A stretch of DNA of 64,000 bases from Ancylostoma caninum (GCA_037903475.1 JBAJFG010000644.1:124001-188000); one strand, 5' to 3'; shown: positions 1 to 12,138, counted from the stretch's first letter. Notes: generated by a model from the sequence alone, not told the origin. Numbers and translations are program-made.

Positions 1-1409
1 GTAATTTTTGCATTCAATTCTTTCCTCAATTCAACAGTAGTGGTGATGGGTGCGAGAAAATGTGAGACTGCATATGGAATCAGTTCTAAATACTTATTTC
101 ACCTTTATACAAAAATGCTGCAGCATCAAAATGAGTACGAAGAAGGCCACACGAAATATCACTTAGAACCTCTTCAACATTTGCATAAACTGGAGAAGTG
201 CAAACATTGGGCAGCATGAAAGGAAGTGAAGACACGGGAAGAAGATAGGAAATGAAGAAGGAATAAATTAAGGTAATATAAAAATGAATCAAAAGTTTGG
301 ATTTAACGGCAAAGACAGATGGGTGTGAATGGATTTCACAGTTGCGAACTAGGAAACCTTGGCAATTTCTTTACTCCAAAGCCATGACTGCGACAAACAG
401 CATGGTTTTATCAGTAAATCCGTGAGGTCAGCTATTACTATTTTTAAAGCGATAAGAGGAATTCATTGCTCCAGGATTAATAGAAATTGGTGCACCAAAG
501 CACAACAAGAGAACGTCAAAAATCAACGAATTTCCCTTGAAATTCAAGGATGGACACTCGTTACCGACATAAATGAATTCGATAATCGCGACGCCTCTCG
601 GAAGCATTGCGTGGATAGTAGTTCTCTGGTTGAACTGTAAACTCGTACCACAAAACGTCCACTAATTCAGGAGAAGTCTTTTCAAATTTTGAGAGCATCG
701 TGGATCCATGAACACATGATAGTAAATCTAGTCCACTGTGCGGATTATCGTCATGGATTACGGAAAGATTCAAAAATTGCAGAACAGAAACGAATGCAGC
801 CAGTGAAGGATGTTCAGGATATTGAGAACAGTCATGACAATCGTAATCAGAACCAGAAGGATGAATATATACGTGGACAGATTAGAAAGGACTGGAACAG
901 AAAATAACGAGGGCGAGACCACGTACGAACACCTGGTGACCACATTATGGGGGCGTTCGGAACGAGGTCTTGATGGTTTCGGGGTCGTGCCATGGTGAGA
1001 TAACCGAAGTCGCCTGGAGTGTTCTGAACGATCTGTGTCGGGTTGATATGAAGATGGGCTAGACCCATTTGAGCCCGAGGGTCTCATCGGAAAACTGAAC
1101 ATTTTTTGCTATGACTACATAATTGATAGCATTCTTAGTGGCAGTCTTATACCATCATTATTCGGCGAATATTATGCGGCGAAAAAAATGAGTTTCCGAA
1201 ATTCTGCACAAAGTTCTGAGGATTGTTCGCTTTTGTAATAAAAAAGTTAGGAAAAGCGTTTTTCTGAAGTCTTACCTCTAGAAAAAAAAACAGGATGCCA
1301 GTCGCAGGTTCTCGTGTTAGCATAAATGAGGGAAAACGGACACATATGTATTTATTTCATTACTGCACATACAGTAGGCGTTAATGAGGGCGCGTTATTC
1401 GCAGCCTCA
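1..1409. other. gene-free stretch
   Basis: I see no gene, RNA or clear repeat here. Open frames on both strands are short and overlap one another, without nematode-like splice contexts or recognisable protein motifs. Confidence 0.5.
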
Positions 1410-1467
1410 AATATCGATTACAAATACGCGCAGCGCCGCCGCGCTGCGCGTACTGGTAATCGATATT
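1410..1467. repeat. short imperfect hairpin
   Basis: A 26-base arm (1410-1435) is matched by its reverse complement at 1442-1467 with about three mismatches and a six-base loop. The inner part is very GC-rich (ACGCGCAGCG) and the outer part is AATATCGATTAC. It resembles the core of a small inverted-repeat element. No flanking duplication was identified. Confidence 0.7.
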
Positions 1468-1779
1468 GTCTGCCGCTGTAATGCGATTTCTGGACGTTTT
1501 TCAACGGATTCGGTGTTCTTTTTAGCCATTTTTGGTGTTTCGTCGTATATTTCGTCCATCATTCGTGCTTCTCGTGTGTACTTGGTGTAGATGTCCCTTT
1601 TCGACAGGGTGACAACAAAGTCTTTGGCCAAAGACTTCGCAACAATTACCTCTTGTGTTTTGCCGGGAAAGACATGGATTTGTATTCACGTTGACTACCC
1701 AAATGTCTCGAACACACTTGGGAAATTCCATAATCCATAGCTCTTTTTCAATCTTTTACTCAGAACCTCTGCAACAACT

Positions 1780-2040
1780 ATTTATCCAGCTTTTGAGAAA
1801 CTAGTTTCAGATCCCATCTCAAACTAGTTTTTTGAAAGCTGGTAGAATACTATTTTTCGCCACTTCCTTGCTAAATAGTTGCAAACGAAAAGCTTGCAAA
1901 ATAGTTGTTTTGACCTCTTCCTTGCCAAATAATTGTAAAATGAAAAAACTGGTTAATTACTTGTTCTGACCACTTCCTTGATAAATAGTTGTGAAATGAA
2001 AAGCTAGTGAAATAGTTATTCTCCGAAGTCAACCCTAGAG
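1780..2040. repeat. degenerate tandem repeat, ~70-bp unit
   Basis: The phrases AAATAGTTG, CCACTTCCTTG and GAAAAGCT recur three to four times with a spacing near 70 bases, in diverged form. A related stretch with the same phrases lies at 3066-3165. This looks like an old minisatellite. No coding function is evident. Confidence 0.6.
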
Positions 2041-2350
2041 AGCAGGAACATTTTGCAGATTACACCTATTCAAAATACAACAACTTCATTGGTGGCATTC
2101 ATAAACGTCTCCAAACTGTGTGGCGCAACCCAGCCACGAACCTAAGAACAACTCGTGCCAGAATAGTGCTTCTGTGGTTCTCATAGTTTATTGCGATTGG
2201 GCGATCTTCGGCTACCGATCAGATCAGTTCATCACCTTCCGCAGTAGTACATCACTCACACAAGGTCCAAAATTGTACAAACAGGCTGCAGACTCGAAAG
2301 AAAATCGTTTCTACTTTAGATTAGAGTTTAGATGCCCCAACAGCGACCTT

Positions 2351-2536
2351 GATAACTGTGCAGCGCGAACGCAAGGAAAGGAACAGCCTAACGCGTCTAG
2401 TAAGAACCCTGGCAGCATTTCCTTCCAGTTTACAGCAGCAACTGAGGGGAAATGGCAACAGCTACGAGGAGATACTGCTAGGGTTTCCACTTGACGCACT
2501 ACGGTGTTCGGGCTGCGTTCGTGCTGCACAGTTATC
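2351..2536. repeat. long imperfect palindrome (fold-back)
   Basis: The sequence starting GATAACTGTGCAGC at 2351 is mirrored by GCTGCACAGTTATC ending at 2536. Similarity continues inward almost to the centre, so the whole 186 bases can fold into one hairpin with arms of about 90 bases. Open frames appear on both strands only because the arms mirror each other. Probably a small fold-back MITE. Confidence 0.75.
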
Positions 2537-3065
2537 AGAGGAATTCTAATTCAGTGTGGGGTCTATCAATTCAAGTAGTTTTTTTTTAAATAAGAGAACT
2601 GGCCTTCACTGCTTCAGAATAGATACTGAGACAAGAAATCAAACTTGTTTAAATGGTCTTCTTTAACCGATCTATAGTTGTCCCGACTAATTTGAAAATC
2701 TACATTGAAGGGTCTTGAACAGAACAATACTGCAAGTGAATTGGTGCATTGGTAAGAGTAAGTAAATTCTGAAAACTCAACTTAAGGCGCTCTCTTCTCG
2801 AGAGTTCTAGGACATAGCTCTTCCAAAACTTTGTTTTTCTTAATACTACATGTGGTTTCACTAGTAGCTGATTGGGTAGAGTGAATTATTTGAATACCTG
2901 TTTTGAAGAAATTCAAAAAAAAAAAAAGGCGACGAAGTCTTAAAACATATGTACAATTCACGTTTTGTATGAAAGCGAAGTAACCGCCGCTCTTCATTAT
3001 ATGAGATCGCTAAAATACCTTACTACACGCGAAGGATTCTTTCATTCCTACGTGATAGCTGGACA

Positions 3066-3300
3066 GTATCAACGCAAAGCTGGTGAAATAGTTGGTTTTG
3101 GAGAAAGCTGGTAAAATAGTTGCTTTGACTTCCTAGTAAAATAGTCACAAAACGAAAAGCTAGACGGCAACTATTTTTTCCATGCTGGTGACGACGTCAT
3201 GCTGATTTGCAAGCAGTTTTTTTAGCAAAAGCTTGCAAACTACTTTATTTGAGCTTGTTTGCAAGTTGTTTTTGAGAAATCCTTGTTTGCAGCTTGCTCC
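3066..3300. repeat. second block of the 1.8 kb repeat family
   Basis: It contains repeated versions of AAAGCTGGTGAAATAGTTG and related phrases, the same family as the block at 1780-2040, followed by several GCAAGTT/AGCTTGC phrases around 3209-3300. It is diverged and non-coding. Confidence 0.5.
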
Positions 3301-3423
3301 AAGGGTTCTGAGACGCAGACATGAATCAAGGTAGGAGTGGAAATGGCCGCAGGTAGAGTCTCGGTGCCACCTTTTCCAAAGACTTCTTGGCACTATTGAA
3401 CTTGAGCGGTCCCACTATCGACC

Positions 3424-3937
3424 CCAAATTCAAAATTATGGATTTCTCTGAAAACTTGTATACAGGAGTAATTGGATGTGCTGGTCACGAATATCATATT
3501 CATTTCGCATGATAGTGTCGATTTTATTGATTTTATCGATTTTCCCCAGGTATGACCTCGTCTCGGATCTCTCTGAAAATTTGCCTACTGGGGTTTCTGA
3601 AGGTGCTGGTTGCAAATATGATGAAGATTTCGCAAGAAAAGGTCGACTTGATGGGGAAAACTCCAGTAAAGCCGGCAACTACAGATAAAAATCTGGAGAA
3701 AACCAGCGAAATCGAGACTATGAAGCAAAACAGCTATTATGTTCGTGACCAGCAACTTCAGAAACCTCTAAACGCACTTTTTCAAAGAGATTCAGGGTAC
3801 GAGTCAAAATTGGGAAAAAAATCGACAAAAAAAATAAAATCGATAGCATCATGCGAAATGAATATAATATGCGTGATCAGCACCTCGAATTACCCCTGCA
3901 TGCAAGTTTTCAGAGGAAGCCATTATTTTGAGTTTGG
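3424..3937. repeat. fold-back repeat with internal subunits
   Basis: The left arm (3424 to about 3650) and the right arm (about 3695 to 3937) are inverted copies of each other with roughly 75-85% identity by eye. Each arm itself holds two diverged subunits, each with the phrases TCTCTGAAAA...TTG and GCTGGTCACGAA. The arms meet with a loop of only about 50 bases. A long plus-strand open frame (3552-4202) runs across it but is best explained as a chance product of the repeat. Confidence 0.7.
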
Positions 3938-6900
3938 AATTGGTAGAGGGGCCGCTCAAGTACAATACAGAGTACCAGCACATTTGATAAAAATAAGGTG
4001 GGCATCCGACAAAAGTTTTCCATCGAGTTTCAGAAGAAAAAAAGCAGAATGTTGGTTCAGACCTCCCAGTTCCCGATTTTACCAAACCTATCATATTTGC
4101 TTAGATTGCTCTCTGAAACGGAAACCTCTGAACAGTTCTGAAGAGCAGTTCTCAGAACACAGGAGCGGAGCTGAGATAGCAGCTCCCATGATGAAGACCT
4201 AACGAGGAGACACTACAAGCTCGACTAACTTGTGGCCATGGAGAAGCCAAGTGAGATATCCGAAGTTTAAGAGTGGACTCCTAAAGCACATGGTTCCACA
4301 TAGCCCAGATAAATATGTAGCTGTCCCCTGTCTTCGGCGTAAATTTACATTCATGTGCAAAGCGCTGAAAAAAAAAACAAGAAAGGAATAAGCTATGAAA
4401 CGAGAGGAATAATGTTTTTTCGAAGAGCAATTGAAAGAACAAAAAGCGTTAAAATCAGCAAATTGGGGCAAAAAGGTCTAAAAGTTTCATTACGGCGGCG
4501 GACGATGTCGATTTCCGGCGCACGCGGCGCGGTTGTGCAGCGTGCTCCTCGAGGCAGTGAAAACGCGCCTATGTCAGCTCCTGCTTTATACGTGCGGAAG
4601 CGTATCTCTCCATACCTGTACGCCTATTGATTTTTTGTCAATATTTTCCACTTTTTCCAAAGCTAATTCTATTGCAGCGACCTTGGACCAGGAAATTAGA
4701 CTTTTTGATCTGCAGCTCTGCAAATGATGCAAATTTTATTACATGCGGACAGGGCTGCAGCTGCAAGGATATAGGAAGCTAATAATCTGCATGAGCGAAA
4801 CATAATGGCAATTTTCAGCAGAGCAAATTCGCAGGCTTTGCATCAGCAATGGGAACAAGGCTTTGCAAAACATCTGCGCTCTTTCTCTTGCAAAGTTATG
4901 CAAATACAGAGATCAGAAAGACCAGCTGCTAGGCACTCTGGTTACGAAATGTTTGCATCATTGCGTTTTGAAGACTTGGAAATTGATGGAGAGCTAAGGA
5001 CACCAGCAAAGGGAAAGATGCTTGAAGAGTAGAATTGTGCTAGTGAGTAGGGAGAATTTGCGTGTACTTACAAGGTAGCATTTTAGGAGGACAGAAGGGG
5101 TTCAAATACTGTGGGGAAAGAATACGGCTTTCAGATGAATCAATTCAAGTGCCTCAGATAGCAGGGTAGGCCTTGCACACAGCAATTACTTATACTTTAC
5201 GGTGGTGCTAGTAAACAGAGAATGCGAGCAAAACTGATCTTCTTTTCAAAAAAAATCAGGTTTTCCTTTGAGACAGCGGAAGCGGAATCTTTTCGAAATT
5301 GAATACTAACTTGCATAGTCAGAAACCGATACGAAAAAAAAATAATATAAAATGGTATCAAAAAAATCAAAAGCAGCTCGAGATTTGTGTAATAATATTG
5401 CTTCTATGGTGAGTTATTTCCCATAAAAGATGTCCGTAGGAGTAATGCTCCAGCTCAGCTTGCAGCAGCGCAATTCTTAGAAGTTTATGTGGTTGATTCT
5501 GCAAGCGAGAGGAAATAAGAGAAGAAAAAGCAGAGAAAATCGAGAAAGAGCGTCCAGCATGTGGCTAATTTGCAGACGATTTCGAAAAGCTTCCACATTT
5601 GCCCAGTGCAAATTTGAATTTTTCAGGTGTGGGTGCAGTCCGTGTCACTGTAGTTTTGGCTCGTGTCCGATACGGTAGAGACCGGAAGGGTAAGGCACAT
5701 CTGCATGTGCTAAGTAGGTAGAATAACGACAATTCTTGACATCAAGGGTACAATCTCATGAAAAAAAATCAAGGGTACAATCTCATGAAAAAATATGGTC
5801 CCTACATAACATAGGTTGTTTTAGACATTAATTATTAGACATTAATTACAAAAATTATTATAACGAATGGTCGTAAGATTAAATGAAATAAATTTTGATA
5901 TATTTGCTTCTTGGGGGGGGGTGTTCAACGAATATTTCTTTCACAAGAATTATGTAAAAGAAATTGCCCCATAAGTATCAACAGAATGTATTAATATCTG
6001 TTAAAATTTTCTAGGGTCTTGCCTTTCTATTAATTAATGAATAAATCATACATTATCAAAATGAATACAAATTTAAAAAAGGGAAAATAGCTCAACTCCC
6101 GGAAAATAGCAAAAACGATCTAATTCATATCAAGAACAATACTAGTGGCTGCCAGCGGCTCTCACCTGTCTTCTGAAACATGGCGAGTATGCACATATCT
6201 GCTTAGCGTCACACTACATACATTATGAAGGATGTAATGGCCAGAGAAAGGAAAAACAAAGCAGGACTCCTTCCTTAATCTGGACAGATGACTATGTAAC
6301 CAAATTAATGACATTAATTCTTATGCTAAAGCTTAAATTAGCCATGCAATCATGGAGAATAAAATGTGTAGAAGATCCTCTCCACTTGGATTTTACTAAA
6401 ATATCCAGTGCCATTCCTGACAGAGCAATGTTTTTAAGAAAAATGCTTGTGTTGTTGGCTTAGGCTAGGCGCAGGCATAATTAACTCTTCTTGTAAGTAT
6501 AGGGTAAAGCTCTGCAATGCAGGCTACTATTACATAGATTTTTTGCAAACGGTTTGTAATTTTGTCAACATCGTCACAGATAGAACTGTGTGTGTGGTTA
6601 TCACATTTCGAAGCGTTGCCTACAAAGTTCATCAGAAGCACGTGTCATTGCCAGCGATAACGAACTGTCGCCTTTTCCGGTTCACTGAAAAAGCGTCGAA
6701 AACAAAGCTGATATGATGTGGGCATCATAAATACATAGTCTGTGTACAACAAATCGCCTGCTATGGACTATTAGGGACTTCGAGCCATGGAAATGACCCA
6801 GCTGAGCAAATTTTCACGGAACGGTTTCGGACACAATTGTGTGGAAACATCTGCTGGTCGTCGGTTGTTCTTCGCTCGAGTGGTCAACGAACTTTTGACT

Positions 6901-7425
6901 CGTGTCAACAGCTTTATTTTCCACAATAGACAATTAACGGAGTACTCTGGAGGAAATAGTTGAGGGACTAGTCTGGGGATATTGTGTGAATTCAGCCGTA
7001 GACATTAAATCTACGTTTTATTGCTTCATTAAATGTCTACTGTGAAAACTTTTGAAGACTATTTCAGAAAAGTGTTCTTGAGTCTTTCATTGGAAGTTAT
7101 TTTTTTTTCACTAATAAGGGTCCACTATCTTATTTCTCAATTGGTGCCATCTCACCCCAGGGAGTAGAAATAAATTTGAAAAGATAAAAATAGCTCAGAA
7201 ATAAAACAATTTTGTTGTGCAAAGAGGTCCAAAAATACGGTAGCAATGCTCGTTTCTCCTGTGAAGAAAATTGTTTTGCTTTGAAGTTAAAATAGGTTGA
7301 GATGCCTTTTCACAGCCTATCATCGGAACAAACCCCATAAGTCATGTTTGTTTGATTTAGGACTCAGTCAAAAATACATTTTAGGCCCTATTATTTTCAT
7401 CGAGTGACACCCACTTGCTTGCGTT
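3938..7425. other. gene-free stretch with minor repeats
   Basis: No gene was recognised. Small features are an exact 27-bp tandem duplication at 5741-5795 (ATCAAGGGTACAATCTCATG plus A-run) and a run of nine G at 5913-5921. The rest is AT-rich and unremarkable. Confidence 0.5.
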
Positions 7426-8184
7426 TCAATCATCATGGTTAGTAGGCTTTGGCAATACCTGAGTCCAGGACTTGTTAATAATTTCTTTTGTCGTCCAGGG
7501 ATCACGATTATGATCATGACCTACAGATTGGGAAGAGGAAAAGGAGGATGCTGGACCAGCCACGGCGGGTATAAATAGGGGCGAAAGGGGGGAGCTATCG
7601 AGTTGGATAAGCTCCGGAGAAAGAAGAAGTTGAGAAGCGAGGCGGTCACCCCCCCCCCCGACCAAGAAGTAAAAGAACCCGCCTATGTGGCCAAGCCCCT
7701 CCTTTAAGCCAGCCTGAAGGAAGCTTTTCGTTAATTGAGTTGTTAACGTTTGGTGGCGCCGCCCACCTGTTATTGTTTGTGTTATTAGGATAAATCTAAA
7801 AGGAAAAACTCGTGTTGACGAGCAACCGCACAAAAACTTGATCAATATCTGCTTGAGGGAATCGGCTAACCTCTCACGGTAACAAAGACATCCACGGCCT
7901 ACACTTTGGAATTTGGATTAGTTGAGCAAGCACTTCAAAAATGTTGGGTGACTTGAACCCCAACCACTTGCGCGCCGTGGTCAGCGACTTCACTCAGCAT
8001 CTTGAGCCCTGTCTCGGAAATGAGAGGGGACATCCCGAGGTGAAGTGTTGTCTTGAGTTAAGTATGACTTCGAGAACACAAATCCCGCAACTTTATTCCA
8101 AATCGCTTGTAACTTCTTTTTTGGTGTACACTTTTCTGTGTTAGTGTATTTATGGCCCACCACGTAGCATCTCGTTAAAATATG
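7426..8184. other. unassigned stretch before LINE fragment
   Basis: A 139-codon open frame on the minus strand (7845 to 7426) contains an 11-base C run (7649-7659) read as a glycine tract. I do not recognise its product and do not consider it a gene. It may be a decayed upstream part of the retrotransposon whose tail follows on the plus strand. Confidence 0.3.
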
Positions 8185-8812
8185 GACTAAGAACAAAGAA
8201 CTACAAATCCTCAAGTCTTTTTGCGTGCCTATAAATCCTACGTACGACCTATAGTGGAGTGTGGAACGACTATTTTCAATCCTTTCAAGAAGAAGGATAT
8301 AAATTTGTTGGAAGGTGTTCAAAACAGTTTTACGCGAAAAGTAGTGATGAGATGCTTCAGAATGAACTATGATCAAGTACCTAATTGTGAGAAGAGAGCA
8401 AAGTTACTTGGTTTACCAACCTTGCAAAGTAGAAGGAGTAATAGTGATCTGTTAATGATGTTCAAGATAATTAAAGGAAAGCTTTCTTTGAATCCTGTTG
8501 AATTTTTTGGAGTACCGGTGACGAGAACCAGAAGAGGAAAGCTCAAGCTCTATGTCCCAGTTGCAAGGTCACAGGCTAGGTCGAGATTCTTCACTTATAG
8601 AGCTGTAAATGAGTTCAACTTGTTGCTAGCTAAAAATGAGCATTTGATTGAATTGTCTTTGCAAGCTTTCAGAAAGCTTGTCAGGAGAACTTGTTTGAAA
8701 CCATTGAATGTATGAACATGTTGATGTCGTTTCATATGTTGATGATAACTGGTATGTTATTGTACTTATTTACGCGTGGTTTAGCCCGCGTCTCCAAATA
8801 AATAAATAAATA
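8185..8812 (+). mobile_element. CR1-type LINE, 3' end (RT C-terminus and tail)
   Basis: The plus-strand frame ending at 8715 reads LRAYKSYVRPIVECGTTIFN followed by NPFKKKDINLLEGVQNSFTR. This is the conserved thumb/C-terminal block of CR1/jockey-like reverse transcriptases (RAYKSYVRPI..., LE.VQ..FTRK). The catalytic palm (YxDD) is absent, so this is the usual 5'-truncated LINE copy. After the stop there is about 50 bases of UTR, a small hairpin (ACGCG...CGCGT near 8772-8791) and an AAATAAATAAATAAATA tail ending near 8812, which marks the 3' end of the insertion. The frame is intact over about 165 codons, suggesting a fairly young copy. It is not functional alone. Confidence 0.85.
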
Positions 8813-10018
8813 TGTGTCCAGAAATTATAGAATGTGACAGAATTTTGTTGACGGTGGTCCAGTCTGGGGAATATTGCTGCATTTGACCCGTCCCTGTTCC
8901 TACAAGTGGATATTTGTAATGTTATTGTTATGCACGGTCATTTTGCTTTGTCAATGTCATTGAAGCCCGTCAATTGCCAACATCATGGAAAAGTGAAACC
9001 GTTGTCCGTCAACATTTACCGGCACTATACATCGTCGAGGTTTCGACACCCAAGACTTCTAGGCGTGTGGGAATGGGCAAAAACATCGGTATGGTCATCA
9101 GTAGCCAGGGGACAGGGAAGAGGCCGATGCATCAAGAACACTCATCCCCGTGAGAATTTTGGAAAACATCGGACGGGTGTGTGGAAGCACTCGTCGCACC
9201 GTCGCATCTGCCCCTTCCGTAGGATGTAGGACGAAGGAAGATCAAGATTTCATCAATGAAAAGTAACGTAAGGAAAGTGAAACAGTACAACGAAAGTAAA
9301 CCTGCGGATGAAGCCTCACAATGAGAACAAAGTTCGTTCAATCATAGAGGGTGCAAGAAAACAAAGGATCGTTGCAAGCAGAAAAAAAACAAAACATTTC
9401 AGATTCATAACCTTCGTCCGGCGGTCTCACAAGTCCCCGAGCATCAGTCCAATGAATACCTCATATGGGCCTTTCCTGGATGGAACGCATGTCAAAACTT
9501 AGTCGCGACGTCGATTTTGAGGAATCCTCTGGTGAAATTTGTGGAGAGGCAGTAACACTTGAGTGCATTTGAATGCATGTCTTGACGAAGTGTTCGGAGT
9601 ATTCCTTAAAGTCTGGCGCATACTATTGGAAGGCCAGAAAAAAATTTCGCCCTAACGTATTCTTGAAATTCTCTGTAATCCGTCGAGAACGGACCGTTCG
9701 TCGAGTTACGATATATTTGGCACATAGGCGGGACAGGCCGAAGGAAAAAAAGTGGGTCTCACTTGAAGATCCGAAAGGAAAACAAAATTAATAAAAATAT
9801 TAATCATGGTGATAAATATTTGGCGAAGGTTACTTAAAAATAACGTTAAAAACACAAAAATAAGCCTTTACAATATTTTTTATCTATTTCATAGAGTAAT
9901 TTCAAAAATTTGGCGAACCTTACCGGGGAGAAAGGTGTCCCACCCCTACGTCGGCCATTGGCGGCTACATACAATTTAGCACACCTACGATTCTGAACGA
10001 CAGGATTTTTTGTACATA
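8813..10018. other. gene-free stretch
   Basis: No gene or repeat was recognised. Open frames are short and without motifs. Confidence 0.45.
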
Positions 10019-10229
10019 TACAGGGTGCGTTAAAAATATTGACCGCTTGAAATGGCTCGTAAAAACCTCAGTATCTTACTCTATATAAAGCGCAGACCCC
10101 CCCTCCCCCCCCCCCCCCATCGCCGCGCGAGGGATGACAGGTCACGCTGTCATTGATCCACTCGCCTCGCCCCACCTCCTTTGCCCGCCGCCACGGGCTC
10201 AATTGGGAAAATTGACACGCCCAATGACA

Positions 10230-10740
10230 CGTCCATGTATATGTATGTGTACAACATGGAAATCTTCAATTAGGACATCTTGTTTGCAACGAAAACGGTA
10301 TATCTTGGATTTTCAAATCAGAATGGGAGAACCACTGATGAGGCGAGTGTGATTTCGCAATCGGAGCCGTGAATCATCCAAATACAGCAGAGTTGAACGG
10401 AAATTCTTACTGTTTTCCTTCTGAAGCGTTGAGTAGTAAGAGCAATTAGAAATTAACGGTCAGGGGAACAAATGGTGCACTCCATGAGCTTAATGTTGTG
10501 CTAACAAAATAGGAATAGAACGTCCACGCAGTTTTTTCCTGTTACAAGCTAATTGTGCCCGAACCATAACAATTTCGACTTTCAGCGCTATCCCAAATGA
10601 AAACGACTTGACCACGTGGGTATCTGTGTTGCTATTCATACAACGGACCATGTAGAAGCTCCTAATATTGAACATAATAAGAGTTGACCTCCAAACCGTT
10701 TACGAACCATGCAGCTTCGCAGAAAATCACTGTCATCCGT
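10230..10740 (+). repeat. dispersed segment shared with 55.3 kb
   Basis: About 500 bases are closely similar, in the same orientation, to 55,285-55,795. Shared phrases include TATATGTATGTGTACAACA, GTGATTTCGCAATC and GGAACAAATGGTGCACTCC. Here it lies inside the mariner-like element, and at 55 kb it lies in a GFAT intron without visible terminal repeats. Non-coding. Confidence 0.85.
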
Positions 10741-10745
10741 CAAGA

Positions 10746-10800
10746 CAAGACAGTCATCCGCGAAGCGCGGCAAGGCTGCGCTTCGCGGATGACTGTCTTG
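10746..10800. repeat. perfect 23-bp stem hairpin
   Basis: The 23 bases at 10746-10768 are exactly complementary to those at 10778-10800, with a nine-base loop (GGCAAGGCT). The stem includes CATCCGCGAAGCGC. A perfect stem of this length implies recent formation or maintenance. It sits just before the tandem array inside the mariner-like element. Confidence 0.95.
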
Positions 10801-10809
10801 AGTTTACCT

Positions 10810-11248
10810 AGAGTTTACCTAGCCCGGAGGTAACGTGGCACACGAGTCCGAGTCAGAGCGCCGCGAAGCTGCGCTCTGTCTCGGGGTTCCTTTTTTTTTC
10901 AGAGTTTACCTAGCCCGGAGGTAACGTGGCACACGAGTCCGAGTCAGAGCGCCGCGAAGCTGCGCTCTGTCTCGGGGTTCCTTTTTTTTCAGAGTTTACC
11001 TAGCCCGGAGGTAACGTGGCACACGAGTCCGAGTCAGAGCGCCGCGAAGCTGCGCTCTGTCTCGGGGTTCCTTTTTTTTTTCAGAGTTTACCTAGCCCGG
11101 AGGTAACGTGGCACACGAGTCCGAGTCAGAGCGCCGCGAAGCTGCGCTCTGTCTCGGGGTTCCTTTTTTTTCAGAGTTTACCTAGCCCGGAGGTAACGTG
11201 GCACACGAGTCCGAGTCAGAGCGCCGCGAAGCTGCGCTCTGTCTCGGT
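10810..11248. repeat. five-copy 90-92-bp tandem array
   Basis: Units start at 10810, 10901, 10991, 11083 and 11173. Each begins AGAGTTTACCTAGCCCGGAG and ends in a run of eight to ten T, the only obvious difference between copies. Each unit contains the short inverted repeat AGAGCGC...GCGCTCT. Near-identity of units indicates recent amplification or homogenisation. Confidence 0.95.
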
Positions 11249-12138
11249 TTCGTAAATATGTGACGAGTTTCTTCACAGCATACAGAAAACAATATGGCGA
11301 ACAATATGAGACTATGTCCGTCTAGTTTTATCTTCACTCTTGAGAGCAGCTCTGCAGAAAACACAAGGAAAGACATAAGTGATGCGCCGTACGGACCGTC
11401 GTGGATTTCATCCTTTGTTTCTTCTGAACGATTCACACGCGACTCCGTACTGCGGTCCGGTGTAGCACATGCATGCTCCTTCACAGTGCACCTGGAGGAG
11501 TAAGGTGAGAAGTGATTTGAAACTGAAGGAGTAAGGTGAGAAGCAACTTGGAACTGAATGGCTCAAGAATGGTTTCTAGTGCAAAACTCCTTCGCTGTCT
11601 TTACGTTGTGAGCTAGAAAAAAATCTTCTCAGGAAAGGAACGGCCCACTTGTGGACCTATAATTGATCCTTTGTGCAGTGCGCTTCCGGTGAGTACCATT
11701 TTTGGGCCGCATGCTGATTTTGCGCTAGAACCACAGATAATGATAGTAACCTATTCTGCGCCGTTAACAAATACGGAAACAAAGTCTAGCCTTCGCACAG
11801 ACAGGAGTAGCTGATACTTCTCATTAGTGGATTTGTGGGTGGCTTAGCATATGCTGTTTCTTAGCACTGTTCCATTCTACAAAAGCTTCTCAGAAAAAAC
11901 TCTGAATCAAGTCAAAGATGACTACCTGCAACGCCGTACTGAAGCCTTCTCCCGTCTTATCTATTGACAACTGGCAAAAATCGAGATAAAACGGAATGAA
12001 TAAATGTATGTCTCAGTTTTAGATTGTTGTTGAGATTCTAGGCAACAGAGCGGTCACACTTGGTCTTCTATCCAGTTTCGATTTTCTATGTAATTCATGT
12101 GTCACAAAAGGCGGTTAATACTTTTCACGCACCCTGTA

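Larger units (their letters stand above)
10021..12136. mobile_element. non-autonomous mariner-like DNA transposon
   Basis: CAGGGTGCGTTAAAAATATT begins at 10021 directly after a TA. Its reverse complement ends at 12136 directly before a TA. The terminal inverted repeats match at about 23 of 26 positions (through ACCGC), and the TA pair fits the target-site duplication of Tc1/mariner-type elements. The CAGGGTG start resembles mariner termini. There is no transposase frame in the 2116 bp. Inside are a C-rich tract (10097-10118), a segment shared with 55,285-55,795, a perfect hairpin (10746-10800) and five ~90-bp tandem units (10810-11248). It would be mobilised in trans by a related transposase. 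Confidence 0.8.

Noticed and set aside
3552..4202. 216-codon plus-strand open frame
   Set aside because: It runs straight through both arms of a fold-back repeat, has low-complexity composition, no motif, and a mirrored frame on the other strand.
10330..10360. Hammerhead core (CTGATGAGGCGAG) in the mariner-like element
   Set aside because: CTGATGAG is present, but the required GAAA after stem II is missing (GATTTCG follows), and the 55 kb copy does not preserve CTGATGAG.
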